Assembly: GCA_028023455.1 (NCBI GenBank)
Contig: JAQFVV010000028.1
Coordinates: 1,497,501 to 1,561,500, forward strand
Source of the DNA: Epiperipatus broadwayi
Lineage: Eukaryota; Onychophora; Udeonychophora; Euonychophora; Peripatidae
Reading direction: 5' to 3'
DNA: 64,000 nucleotides
A program made the translations under genes and the position numbers. Positions 46,610 through 58,734 of the stretch are shown in pieces; position 1 is the stretch's first letter; every line of letters starts with the position of its first letter. The notes under the pieces are model-generated. The model was not told the DNA's origin. It saw only the letters and a program-made list of their open reading frames with translations, and did not search any database.

Positions 46610-47729
46610 TGTAATGGAAACGTATATGTAGCAGCTCCACGATTGGACTAGCCAAATGTAATGGAACCTATAATTCAGAGCCTTACTTGGATGCTCTAAA
46701 TGTAATGGAACTTAAGGTAACCCATGTTTGGGTAAGCCAAATGTAATGGATCGTACTTGCTACATTCCATTTAAATTGAAGAAAGACAAAATTATCCCGG
46801 TTATATAAATAATGCAATGGAAACTATATGGTAGCTCATAATTAAGCAAGTTAAATATAATGAAATGTATATGAGTTATTCCATTTATATTAAAGAATGA
46901 AGAAAAATAAACTTGTTCCAATTATATTTTAATAAATTGTTTAAATTGCCCTCTCAGCTAGCTTTATATAAAACAAATCTAAAATCATACTAATCAATGA
47001 GATCTTTCATTATAATTTATCTTTTAGGTTGATATGACTAACTAATCAAATATATATATCAAAAATAAAGGAACTTTTATTAAATTCAAATATACACATC
47101 TACTATATAAATTTATGTACCTCTAAATATGTGTATGAAAAATAATATATGTAAGTGACCTACAAACCAAGTAATAAATGAAATAAGAAATTATATTTTA
47201 TTAAGTCGTAAATTCAATCAATTTACTAATAACTTTGGCATTAAGAAAATAAGAATAATATAGTATCGATCTTTAAATAATTACAAAGGCATTATTTATA
47301 AAAATAAACAGCACATCTTTTATTTTATGTTATCGTTTGACTTTAAATAATATTAATATTTCCAATATAAATATAAACAATAAATATATAAAGACATATT
47401 TCTGCCTAATAGTTATAATATAAAGATACTAATTAATATCTAGTACCTCAACTTATAAATTATATTTTCAGATTTTAAAATTATTTAAATATTTATCTTA
47501 AACATCATCTGTTATACGTTTAATGTTATAATAAAACAAGACGCTTAAATTGATCATTCACAAACGTTACATTTTACAATGAAAAAAAAAATAAACAAAA
47601 AAAAAAAAATATATATATCAATCTCAAAAATATATATCCACACATCATTCATATAAATATATAATTATTAAATACCTTTTTAAAAGTTCACTTAGTCGAT
47701 TGTCCTTTTTAAGAATTAATTTAGTCCCA
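46610..47729 (-). repeat. LTR, 5' copy (right)
   Basis: About 1120 bp, aligned with the left LTR throughout. The outer boundary on the minus strand is TGGGACTAAATT against TGGACTAAATT in the other LTR. The promoter, if present, should lie here. No clear TATA context can be separated from the AT-rich background. Confidence 0.8.
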
Positions 47730-49562
47730 AAATTATGCCTAAATTATTTCATTATTTATGGATAAATTTAAAATATAAATCTCAAATTAATTATCTAAAT
47801 GCCCCTATTGTAGACAGAATGTAAAAATTAAAACCTTAGTTGCTTTGGAGGTCATATGACATTCAAACAATGAAAGTAATGGTTGACCTTCAATCTTTAG
47901 TTTTCTACCCTACCACTCTATTAATGTGTTAAATAAACCAGACAGGCTGATCACTTGATAATTAGTTAGAAATTTATTATTGCTGGGAAGTAAGTAAAGA
48001 TTTATATAATTTTGCAAGAATTATATATAAGAAAACCATAATTAAATTAAATAAAAGATTATTTACTTGAGAAGCATTTTTGGTACTGAATTCTGTCGAA
48101 TCCAGGAATAATCTATCACTAGTTCTGCAAACAATTTTAGAGAAATAACCTCTTTATGTTTGGAGTTTGGAGAATTAAAATAAAATAATCCAAATTTCAT
48201 TCCATTTTATTGCTACCTTTCTAAAAATACATCAGTGAAATTTGATAAATTATAGATCTATGATTATATAAGGATGTTAACAATTTGTTAAAGAAAACAT
48301 ATTTTCATATATGATATGGATTCATGTACTGAGCAATAAAATTGAGACATACTGTATTTAAAGATAATGTTTGTGAAAATACAAAATATTTTATAAATGA
48401 TGTGTAAAGTTGTAACCTTTTTACTGATAACTGTAAAACTTTGCCTGCTTTTGTCGCCAATGTCTTTTATTAATGACTAGGAACTGTTTTCAACTTATAT
48501 TGGTAGAAATTTTAATTAATATATATAAATATTTGTGAATTATTAGTTCTAATTATAAAAAAACAGATGTCAAGAACTACTGGGGATAACATTTTAAAGG
48601 AAAAATTAACCAATAAAAATTAATAAGGCATAAGTAGGTCCCTACCTTCGCATTTTCAAGCGCACATGCTTAAAAGTTTATTACGTAATCAATGTGTTAA
48701 ATAAATTTATAATAATAAGTTTACATAAAATTATTTTTTAAAACTTTATTAAATTTTCATTTCTAAATATGTAGGGACCATGTTTATTTTATTGAAATTT
48801 TGGAACTTTTTAGAAGAAATTAATAAAAAAAAAAGTTTATTGACATCAGAGACTAAATAAATTAAAACCATTGTTCTTACATTTCATTGATTTTTTTTTT
48901 TTAAAGTTATAAATTCAATTTAATTTTTTTAAAGAGTTTCAATTATTTAAAGTTATGATTTAGAACGATGCATATTAAAACATTAAGATTTGCAATAAAT
49001 ATTATATTTTCATTAGTAAACATCTTTATAACTGATGTTTTTACTTTCAAATGCCTTTATTTGTGCCTCAAGACAATTTGAGATGCATAAGTTTGGATAT
49101 TACAATGCAATCAACAAGAATTGCTACAAACAAATTTAGGGAGTGTTGGTGCATGTCAAGCACATCCACAGCCCATAGAATTGATTCAGTGCATATGATT
49201 TATAAACATTCAAATATAAACATATGGATAGGTGAGCAGGTTTTTATGGTTCCAGGTGTGCAGTGACACAAAATTCACCTGCCCCTCCAGACTCATATAC
49301 ATAAACCCAACTTCTTATGCTTAAATTATTGTTCACAAAATCTTCCAATTATACATGTCCATTTCTTCATTAGTTATTCAAAAAATTTTGTTATATTAAC
49401 TGCAATGTTAAACTTTCAAAACACCTCTATGCATGCCTCATGATTATTTGGGAAAAAGAAATAAGGCAACCACTTCAGTTGCAGTAGGAATATTGTCCTT
49501 AGGTTGTCCAATTGTACAAGTCCATTTCACCATTTGAGCATTCCCAGTTCTGTTATAAATGT

Positions 49563-49566
<4 letters not shown>
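47730..49566 (+). repeat. 1.84-kb direct repeat, right copy (A')
   Basis: Second copy of 39201-41034, directly abutting the right LTR. The first copy is preceded by TCAACTCCCA, and the last CCCA of that context overlaps the LTR end here. It includes the same 71-residue frame (49051-49266). Confidence 0.9.

Positions 49567-49606
<40 letters not shown>
49567..49606. repeat. (TA)n microsatellite
   Basis: Forty bp of TA, the longest in the window; minus frames full of IY across it are artefacts. Confidence 0.97.
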
Positions 49607-49609
<3 letters not shown>

Positions 49610-49786
49610 TACCTCTTGGTTTGCATGGCATACCAATTGTAAGGTGGTCACTTTCTCTTCTATGTATTCCTAAACTTCTATTAATTTGTTCAACCTTAGC
49701 GACCTTCATTTCCTAGGATTTATCATCCTGATATTTTATGGTTCTTTGGGCTCTTGTAATTTCTAGTCACTAATGTATCGATTTAT

Positions 49787-50150
49787 TTAGTATATAAGGT
49801 ATACACTACAGTAGGCAAGGCATGGCCCTAGTTTAACCTGGATCCAAGTCTGTTCAGTTAGCCATGGCTGGCATGTCTTCTTGTCATGGTCCTTGGCATC
49901 ATTTAGCAATTTGAAGTATAATAACTCAATATTGTAATCTATTCCTTTTTCAAAAGTTATTATATTTCGTGCCAACCAGATGACAATGTTAACGTAAGTT
50001 GCCAATCTAATATTGCCAAAGGAGCCTTTTTTAAAAACTTTCACCATATCCACCCAGGCCCACTCTTTATCTGTGGTCTTTTGCAGTGTTAAGTAGCGTA
50101 GTTTATTCCAGGTATCACATTCCTGAAGAATGTGGGAAATTGTTTCATCA
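49787..50150 (-). pseudogene. LINE ORF2 C-terminal fragment
   Basis: From about 50150 the minus frame reads TTDETISHILQECDTWNKLR, the ETxxHxLxxC zinc-binding segment at the end of many LINE ORF2 proteins. It continues through AWVDMVKVFKKGSFGNIRL and VIWLARNIITFEKG to a stop at 49787. It is uninterrupted over about 120 codons but lacks everything upstream. It shares KKGSFxxIRL with the fragment at 20395-20705. Confidence 0.7.
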
Positions 50151-51185
50151 GTTGTTTTTGTTATTGATATATTATTTTTGTTTATTTCTGTTTATGAACC
50201 ATTTTTATTTATTTGCAAAGTTAATATTTTATTCTTTAGACTAATTTTATTTATTGAATTTATGTTTTGAATGAAAAATACAAAAATTAGAGATTGAAAG
50301 TAGAAAGTAAAATTTATTTCCTTTTATCAATATAACTACCCCCCCCCCCCCCGCAGATATGAAAATATAATAGATCTCTGATGTTGTTATAATAGTCAGT
50401 GTAAAAAAAATAATAATATCACTTTATTTGGTGTTATAAATGGGATGTGAACATTTTTTATTTATTTATAATTATTTCAGGATTTTATGTTCCACAACTG
50501 ATTTGCCAGACTGTAAGATTTCTATGAATATACAAAATTTACCATAAGAAAAAGACAAATTATTTCATTAAGCCTCTTCCAGAAGGTAAATCTTAAAGGG
50601 AATAAAATACAGTACATTTTCTCACTTTTTTAAAAAAAACCTGTGCATTTACGTACATAACACTTAAATAAATTAACTATTTTCTTTCTTCTCCTTTATT
50701 GCACGTTATAATTTTACTATTTTTCATTTTACATAAATACACTTAATGTTTCATGGATTTATTAAATCTATAAATCAATTTTGTTAAAAAAAATCAATAT
50801 AACTATATGCTACACACACGCGCGCACATCTATATCCTTTTATGCCATGCTGTTTGATGTGCAGACTTTATATTTATTCAAGAGAATGTTTTTGAAAAAA
50901 AAAAAAAACATTTGTAAGAGTGATTTCAACATTTGTATTTGAATTTTTAACTAGCAATATGCACTGGAATATTTATATATATACATAATATGTACAGCTC
51001 ACACATATATGACAATCTATAAAATTTCCAAATCAATTTATTATATTATTATATTTGGCTGTCTTTAATAATGTGGTAACAAGGTAGCTTTTGTAATACA
51101 AATGATTCTGATTGCAATCCATTTGTACTGTTACAATATATGTATATATTGAAATGGTGTGTGTGCATATATACTTATATATCAT
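50151..51185. other. AT-rich spacer with a C-run
   Basis: A run of 13 C at 50340-50352; otherwise nothing supported. Confidence 0.4.
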
Positions 51186-51260
51186 TAAATGCGATTCAGT
51201 ACTTAGACAATCCCAGTATCAATAACAATCAACAATTTCAAACTGTTGTCAAGGCAACCT
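51186..51260 (-). repeat. minisatellite family, single copy
   Basis: ACAATCCCAGTATCAATAAC, CAATCAACAATTTCAAA and TTGTCAAGGCAACCTCC match the 60276-61225 unit in reverse orientation. Confidence 0.7.
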
Positions 51261-51285
51261 CCTTTTAATAATATATATATATTTA

Positions 51286-51640
51286 TAAGGGATTTGAACT
51301 TAGACTTTCAAATTCCCCATAGTTATCCAAACCATCTTATAGAATTGATGCACATGACCACATACATGTGAAGAAAATAAATAATCTTCAATATAGATAT
51401 TTTGTGCTGAATCAGAACTCATCAGTTTGTCCAGATCACCATCTCCAAACACACATATACAATCACTACTCAGTTTACATTAAGATAGCAAATCTTCAAA
51501 CTTTAATGGACAAGTGTCAATATTTTCCACTCTACAACTCTTCAGCCATCCATATCATTGAAAAAGATCAAGTCTCTTATAATTATATTAAGTTTAGTAT
51601 ATACAATATGTGTATATTTAAATATTATATATAGAAAGTT
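51286..51640 (-). mobile_element. family IV hammerhead element, decayed copy
   Basis: Order of landmarks as in 38389-38690: ACTTAGACTTTCAAATTCC, AAAATAAATAATCTTCAAT, the ribozyme region, ATTAAGATAGCAAATCTTC, CTTTAATGGACAAGTGTC, CTACAACTCTTCAGCC. In the ribozyme region (51385-51440, minus) CTGATGA is intact (51425-51419) but GAAA has become AAAA and stem II has mismatches. Confidence 0.65.
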
Positions 51641-52124
51641 TGAAAGGAAATGTAGAAATGAAAACAAAATTTCTTGTAGATATTTATTTAAAATATATAC
51701 CGTAACAGAATAATGATTAAATAATAATTTAGATATTTAAAAGTATTATAAATTATTTTAAATCAAACATTAAAATGATCTATTAAATTTTTTGTTTAAT
51801 TCTAATTTTGATATTAAAAAAAAAAAATCAAAAACAAATTTGTTTGCATTTTGTAGTAAATAGAAATTATAAATTTTTCCTCTCTATTTTTAATTGGATT
51901 AAGTAAGAAAATTTTTCTTAATTTTAAAACTATTTTTGATAAATGTAAATTATTTTGATAAACAGTTTTTTTAAAATAATATACTTTGATTTTAAATTCT
52001 ACAATGTGTTTTTGTTTGAAATATTAACATTTTTTTAAGATAAAAATTGGTTTTGATTAACGTAAATTGAAAAGAGGTATTAAGATTCTTTTTTTTTTTT
52101 TTTGATCAAGATAAAAAACAATAA
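51641..52124. other. AT-rich spacer, nothing recognised
   Basis: T and A runs only. Confidence 0.4.
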
Positions 52125-52200
52125 AAAAAACTTCTGGCATCCATTGATTACTCTAGCTTGCTGTGTGTGGCAATATATGTAGTGAGTTTTGCCTGTTTTA
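52125..52200. mobile_element. family III element, right-end fragment
   Basis: CTTCTGGCATCCATTGATTA, CTCTAGCTTGC and GAGTTTTGCCTGTTTTA match the right end of the family III palindromes. Confidence 0.65.
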
Positions 52201-53279
52201 AAAAAAAAAACTTATTTAGTTATTCTGCTTTCAAATTCCACTATAATCTATGAAAAGTGGGTTTGAAAAAAAGACTATACTATTATGTTATAAGGAGAAT
52301 GCAGATATAGAGGATAAGGCAGTTGCTGCTAGTTAAATGTCGGTCTAGTTTGAACTCACATTGATGTAAGGGATGGCTTTTCTGTTGTTCATGTCCTATA
52401 TCCATACACTAAACTGTTTGCTTGCCTAAAATCCACCAAGCATGACTGCGAATCTCTACCTAATATGTTTCTAACCCCAAAATGTCAATGGACCACTCTA
52501 CTGCTCTATCTTGAACATGTATGCAAAGAAGCACATAAGTTACTGCGGTCGTATACTGTATATACAGTGCATAATGGAAATTTAGTTCAAAACAAATATT
52601 AGCTGTTGCGCAAAATATATTTATTGAAATGACATTATTATTTCAAACACTTAACTTCACTGTTAAAGTTAAATATTTAATTTAAAAGTTTTGAAGTAAA
52701 TAACTGTTGACTAAATTATCCAACTAAAAAAAAATATGGGGAAAAAAGAAAAGTAAATGACCAGTTTGTCTCGAGAAGATTTCTTCCAATTATACATTCA
52801 TAAACGATTTTATTTTGGAATTAGAAAGATAAATTCAGCAATCTTTTATAAATAATGTAAATAAGAAAATAAAAGTCAACATATTTTAAAAGAATGTTCA
52901 AAGTGGACTGTTAAAGATAATGTTTTCTTTTAAAAACTTTTATTTACAATTAAAAATAATGTACTAATAAACCCTATTTGTAAGATGATAATATTTAAAA
53001 TTAGTGTCAAATATTTTATTTTATATTACAATACACATGTATATATGCATTTTTTTCATATATACTTGAACATTGTATTAATTATGTCTGGTGAGAATAT
53101 AACGGGTTTTTAATAAATTTGTTATTGACAAATGAAATATCATTAGTGTGTGCACATATTTACATGTGTATGTCTTATTAAAATGGATTGATTTCTTATT
53201 AGTTTACTGACAATTATGGGCATGTCTGTGTGCTTATAAATGTGTGTGTCATGTAAACTTATATTGATTACAAATAGAT
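52201..53279. other. AT-rich DNA, nothing recognised
   Basis: No supported gene or repeat. Confidence 0.4.
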
Positions 53280-53400
53280 TAAGTCAGATGTCACATGACA
53301 TGTCACATGCCAGTAGAAGAAATCGGTCTAGGGTTGGGGATATTCTGCAAAGTTTGTTTAGAGCTTATTGGAGAGCTCTCTCTATATAACTTATATTGAT
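53280..53400 (+). mobile_element. family II hammerhead element, fragment
   Basis: AAGTCAGATGTCACATGACA, then a degraded core (GCCAGTAGAAGAAATCGGTC), then GGGTTGGGGATATTCTGC, GTTTAGAGCTTATTGGAGAG and CTCTATATAAC. Part of the CTGATGA box is missing. Confidence 0.55.
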
Positions 53401-53749
53401 ATATCTGTAAATTATACTGCAATAACATATTTTGTATTATTTGTAAATCAAAATCAGAATGATTTATTTATAGAGTACTTAACATTGTTAGTATTTCTAA
53501 TTAATACATTTATCTATCATTGTTTCAAGTTATTTCAGTGAAGTTATTTAATACTAAAATAGATTTAAAGCATTACACATTTGCATTTTCTCTTGTTTAC
53601 AGTCTTTGCATCCCAAGCTAGTTATGAACAATAATGGTTAATTTATATAAATGTAGAGGTATATGTTTGTGCTTTGATATCTGATAATTTTCTAGATGAC
53701 ACAAAAATAATTTTTAAAGTCCATTCATTTTATAACAATCATTATTTTA

Positions 53750-54115
53750 TTGATTGCCACTTTGCTTAAAGTAACAGGTGGAGGGATGCATGTTGGGAGT
53801 AACAAGAAGAGATTGAAAATGCAATGTATAAGTAAGAGAACAAACAGGTGTTGCTGACCTCATTGAAAAAATTAAAAGATTGAAGTGGAGTTGGGCTGGA
53901 CATATTGCTAAAAGAGATGATAATAGATGGACAATTGAAATCTTACACTGGATTCTAAGAGATTGTAAAAGAGACCACATGTGTGATGGATGGATGAAAT
54001 ATGAAAGTGTGCAGGGGTGATGTGGAGAAAAGAAGCTAAAGATCAGAGATGGATTGAACTTAGAGAGACCTTCATCCTACAGTGGATTGATAATGGTTGA
54101 TGATGATGATGAACA
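53750..54115 (+). pseudogene. LINE ORF2 C-terminal fragment with GATGAT tail
   Basis: Frames give LKWSWAGHIAKRDDNRWTIE, RRDHMCDGWMKYESVQG and REAKDQRWIEL, ending in a run of GATGAT at about 54095-54110. This is the best preserved of four copies (1744 minus, 18060, 26540, 53750). The trinucleotide 3' tail in place of poly(A) is typical of RTE-type LINEs, which is the most likely clade. Confidence 0.75.
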
Positions 54116-54440
54116 GGTGGCCATGAGAATTGATGCTGTTCGGTATATATCTGAATCCTAGTATTATTTTTTATGATAGATAGCTTAGCACTTAAGTATG
54201 TTATATCCAGATGATTGTAGTATATTTTGCCCTAAGTTTGGTAGTGGCTAGATAAATAACTTATTTATAATGTACATCTTTTAGATCCAGTCACAAGGGA
54301 GGAATTTTGATTATTAATATTCATATTTCTGATGCATCTTACAAGTATAATTGTTATAATTACTAATATTGTTCTATGTTGATTTTCATGCTTATTTTAT
54401 ATTTGTCTATGACTGCTTATTAATAATATTTATTGATTGT
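54116..54440 (+). repeat. dispersed repeat (pair with 36370-36720)
   Basis: Begins with GGTGGCCATGAGAATTGATG directly after the LINE tail and follows the same order as the copy at 36370. Identity unknown. Confidence 0.55.
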
Positions 54441-54507
54441 GACTATTCAGTGGAATTGATAATGTTTTCCCACCTCCCTTTATTCACCTCTTTTTACATA
54501 CTATTAT

Positions 54508-54755
54508 AATGGTAATTAAATATTATATACAGTCTTTCAATCTGCAAAAGTACTTTTGGTTAAGTCCTTAACCATTCTCAATGGCTGTTAAACTCAAAAA
54601 ACACATTAAAATTCAGGATTCATGAGATTTGAGTTGATGACATTTGCTTCCATTATGTTTTTTGAATTTAACGGCAATTGACAAAGGTTAGGAATTAACC
54701 ATAAGTTCTTCTGTGGATTGAAAGGTTATATAATAGTTAATTATCATTGTATTTA
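54508..54755. mobile_element. short palindromic (MITE-like) element
   Basis: The left arm TAATGGTAATTAAATATTAT, CTTTCAATCTGC and GGTTAAGTCCTTAACC is the reverse complement of the right arm ending in GGATTGAAAGGTTATATAAT. Inner arms TTTGAATTTAAC / CTGTTAAACTCAAAAAACA are also inverted. About 250 bp; no coding potential. Confidence 0.65.
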
Positions 54756-55629
54756 TTATTTTTATTGTTATTTACAATAGTTTTTTTAATTAATGGACAT
54801 TTTATTTGTAAAATATAATACTGCAGCTCAGACACATATGACAACCTATAAAATTTACAAATCAATTTACTATTATTTTATTAAACTGTCTTTAATAAAT
54901 GGTGAAAAGGCAGCTTTTGAAATGCAAATGATTCTAATTGCAATCAATGTGTACGGTTAGAATAATATTAAAATTTCATCGAAACTTGAATGTCTAATTA
55001 TCAACCAAGCAAAATGAGCCTCTTTTTGTCTGAGATTCTAGAACTTATATGGGTAATGTTTAGACAACACTAACTATGTAAATAAAATTTTAGCCATCGT
55101 AGATATAAATTAAGGTCTAATATTATTAGTGGTTCAATTTAACAGCCCCAAGGCAGAATCACTAAGTATTCATTTTAAATGACCGTATAAATAATCAAAA
55201 TCTTGATAAATATATAAATTTTATATAAAGTTGATTAATATTAAATAGTATGCATACCCATACAAAAATCAGGTAAATAATCACTTTACTTTAGGAAGAA
55301 GTACTCCAGTGAAAATACATGACATTTTGTTTTTATAGTGGATAAAAAATCAAAGTATTTCTAATGCCAGCTGTAGTCCATGTTTATCATTATGACAAAT
55401 GAGATCCAGCTGGAACCCCAGTGCTATTATACTAATAACAAATAAATGCAAACATGCATGAAACCAAAGATTACGTTAACATCTTTCACTAATCAAAATC
55501 TTAATTTTAACATATATAAATTAGATGTTGTATTACAATATCATTAAATTCTCATACTTATAACTAGATTTGAATCCAGATCAAATAAATTTTAATGCTT
55601 GACACTCCCCCCCCCAGATAGATAGTATA
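54756..55629. other. AT-rich spacer, nothing recognised
   Basis: No supported gene or repeat. Confidence 0.4.
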
Positions 55630-55639
55630 TGCCAATACA

Positions 55640-55865
55640 ATGCTAACTAATATTAAAACAGGCAAAACTCTCTATACATATTGCCACTCAGTGCAAGCCA
55701 AGAATAATCAATGGATGCCAGAAGGCTCGTTCATAAAATTTCCCATCTAGTGCCTACTCATCCAATATCCCCAGACTAGTTTCTGGCTTGTGGCCTTTGT
55801 CAGTGAGGAGCCTTGGATCTGAGAGCACTGCACCTAGATCTTAGGATCTAATGCCACCTTTTATC
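55640..55865. mobile_element. family III hammerhead-like element, left half
   Basis: AAACAGGCAAAACTCTCTAT, CACTCAGTGCAAGCC, GTGCCTACTCATCCAATAT, then a hammerhead-like region on the minus strand (55768-55812): CTGACAA (55803-55797), stem II GGC/GCC with loop CACAA, GAAA (55783-55780), stem III A-U and C-G, GUC (55776-55774). The CTGATGA box is altered at two central positions. The right half is absent or displaced to 56120-56360. Confidence 0.65.
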
Positions 55866-56039
55866 TTTACTTAACTACAAATCTATGAATCTTAAATTGA
55901 AATAACTATAATATTTTTCAATTCAAGCTCATTAGCTTGTATAATCATATAGGTCTGAACTCAATTCAATATCTATACATTTTTGGTGACTTTGCTTCTT
56001 TAATAACCATAGCCATCACTATCCTATTAGGCAGGATTG

Positions 56040-56410
56040 GTTTTACCCAATAAACACCACATCACCATTTTTTACGCTTGCTTATAACTATTATTAAAAC
56101 AGGCAAAACTCTCTATACATATTGCCACTCAGTGCAACCCAGAGTAATCAATGGATTACTAAGATCCTAAGATCTAGTTGCAGTGCTCTCAGATCCAAGA
56201 CTCTTCACTGACAAAGGCCACAAGACAGAAACTAGTCTGGGGATATTGGATGAGTAGGCACTAGTTGGGGATATTATGCACAAGTCTTCTGGCATCAATT
56301 GATTACTCTTTCTTGCACTGAGTGGCGCTGCTGTATAGAGAATTTTGCCTGTTTTAATAACAGTTATAAACAAGCATAAGAAATGGTGATCATATGATGT
56401 TTATTGGCTT
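56040..56410. mobile_element. palindromic family III element
   Basis: Outer inverted repeats CCAATAAACACCACATCACC (left, about 56048) and GGTGATCATATGATGTTTAT (right, about 56384) are followed inward by TTATTAAAACAGGCAAAACT and its complement. The hammerhead-like region at 56200-56245 (plus) has CTGACAA 56208-56214, GAAA 56228-56231 and GUC 56235-56237. The 68-residue minus frame (56167-56373) is an artefact of this element. Confidence 0.7.
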
Positions 56411-57484
56411 AAAACAATACTAATTATTGGTTCGGAAAAAATAAAAGCTATTCAACTCTTATTAACCGACATTTAGCAGCCTGGAGTGTGCCTTTCCTTT
56501 CACTATCCTACTAAAAGGGATTATTGGAAAAGCCTTTGCCTGGCCGTGATTTATTTAACTACTACTTTTCTCTTCTAGCTGAGCTATTATAATTAACTAA
56601 ATAAAATACTTTTTCAGTATATTTTAAAATTTTATTTGATTATTTTTCTTTAACATCTTTTCAAAATTACATTAACGATAACTTGTAACATAAATAGCTA
56701 TAAAAGTTTAAAAATCTTTAAAAAACATATTCATATATGCTATATTTATATAATTTTAATATTACTTTTGCTTGGTAAACATTTTTACAGGTGAGAAGCG
56801 CCGTCATTCGAGCATTACATCTAAAATCATATTTAATGTAGTAAAAATATATTTACCTACTCTGTTTGCTTTAGGGTATTACAAACTTAGCATTTAAAAA
56901 AAAAAATATAAGTTGCAGGTTTAATTTATCTTTTAAATTCTTTAATCTCGAACGCATTTTCTATTTTCCATCAACACCAAATTTCATTACAACGAATTGA
57001 TAAAAAATTATCCAAACAAACAATCAGCCATGTATAACATTTGTTTGTGATATAAGTTTTAAAATGCGCTTAAATACTCCGGAAAAGAAATGTAATAAAA
57101 TATTTCTAATGATAAAATGTCTTTAACTTCTTTTACTGGTGAGGAAATAAATAAGGACTCCTCTAGCAATTTCTGAAGATTATTTTAAAGTGTGGATAAT
57201 AAGATTATTCCTGGAATATGTAGTGTAAATCTAAAACTAATTTTATTGATATAACTTTACTGATATATATATATATTACTTAAAAAACGTTAAATATATT
57301 TGCGTAATTTGTCTCAAGAGGTAGATAGGTAAGTGTGTAAGTATATAAGATCGGCAGCAACCCCTTGCAAACGATTATGACCAAGAAAAGAGATAAAAAG
57401 ATTGCAAAAGTAATAATGGCCTAAATATAAGTTTTGCGATAATTATATAGATCACATGCAAGCTAATATAAAGCACACTGGCCT
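56411..57484. other. AT-rich DNA, nothing recognised
   Basis: No supported gene or repeat. Confidence 0.4.
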
Positions 57485-57800
57485 TTTATACTGTTTATTT
57501 GATATTTTGAATTTTTTTTTTTTTGTAGTGTGGGGGTTATTTAATACATTTATAAAAGATATTACATATGGGAAGATAGATATGTGAATAACTCCACGTG
57601 TGTACGCGTGTGTTTAATTAAAAAATCAGATACATTAATTTTAACTGAAATTTAAGGTGTATTACCTGGGTTTAATCAATGACTAAAGATAATCATTATT
57701 ATATCTACCTAGAATGGATTCTGTCAGAATTGTGGGTAGGATAAGTTTGTTACTTGTAAATCAAAATGTAACAATCTTATTTATTTTCAAAAGTAACTTT
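57485..57800 (+). mobile_element. retrozyme-like relative lacking the ribozyme
   Basis: Shared with 5565-5815 in order: AAAGATATTACATATGGGA / AAAATATTACATATGGGACA, AAAAATCAGATA.ATTAAT, TTTAACTGA..TTTAA, GTGGGTAGGATAAGTTTG-type and AAAATGTAACAAT. The hammerhead region itself is not present. Confidence 0.55.
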
Positions 57801-58734
57801 ATTGCCTATGAATACAAGGGATAAATAGTAGAGCAAATACAAAGTGAAAAATGAAACAAATTGTCTTGAATTATGATGAGCGTTCGGACAGTTTGAGGAA
57901 GACACACTCTTTTCAACAGTCTTGTCCTTTTTTTAAAATTGAGAGTTTGGCATCTCTACTTGACAAAATATGAGCAGGGAAACAATTCTCCAGCCTTCCG
58001 ACCATTACGTAACAATCTTTTGTAGGAATATTTGTTTAGGTTAAAATATTTTATCATCATGTTTAATTGTACTTCTTCATTGTATTCTATTATCATACAT
58101 ATCTTCCCAATAAAAGCAATTAATGTTGTATTTTTTTGAGTGATCTTGAGATAATCTTTAAAACATAAATGGATCTAGCTTTTTACAAAAACCATACTCG
58201 AATTGGGAGCAGAATTCATCCTAACTAAGCAGAAAACAACTCTCAAACAGTGGGTTTGTCCTCACTACAATATTATCAAGACAGACTCAAGTTACAAAAA
58301 AAAACTGAAGAATAAAATAACTATAAAAGTAAATAAATAGTCAATAGCAAAAATAGGTTGCTTGCAGAACTAAGTTAGCAAAATTGATTATTTTTAATAA
58401 GGACAAAAATCTCACTATATTTTGAGTTCTATTTGTGAGGGAAAACAAACAACAACTTTTGGATGTTCAGACATCGTGACAACTCCAAAACATTGAACAG
58501 CAGTAAGCTTGTTGACCACAACACTGTAGAATGTGATGAATTATGTTCAAATCTGCAGCAAAAAAATGATAGCTGCAGGGAAACAATGTTGAAAGTACCA
58601 AGATTCTAAAGGGAAGTCACAGAATTTCTTCCCAAACATTAGCTGTATCAATTACTAGAAGTGCCTCATTTACCAACCATAACTGAGATTAACAATTGTA
58701 TCTAAACTTTTGCGTATATTTTATATTGTTATAT
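57801..58734. other. AT-rich DNA, nothing recognised
   Basis: A few less AT-rich stretches (57880-57990, 58440-58680) without a recognised identity. Confidence 0.4.

Larger units (their letters stand above)
41059..47729 (-). mobile_element. LTR retrotransposon-like element without visible pol
   Basis: Two direct repeats of about 1.1 kb (41059-42171 and 46610-47729) flank a 4.4-kb interior. On the minus strand each LTR begins TGG(G)ACTAAATT and ends CATTACA, so both have TG...CA ends. Next to the 5' LTR (the right one) is a likely primer-binding site, and next to the 3' LTR a weak purine stretch. The interior carries a minus-strand 367-residue frame plus two smaller frames. I see no protease, reverse transcriptase, RNase H or integrase motif, so the element would depend on a helper. 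The LTRs differ by roughly 15 positions by eye, suggesting a moderately recent insertion. Confidence 0.75.

Noticed and set aside
49444-49709. Minus frames interrupted by IY repeats
   Set aside because: They run through the (TA)n microsatellite. Flanking text may be old transposon sequence, but I cannot assign it.
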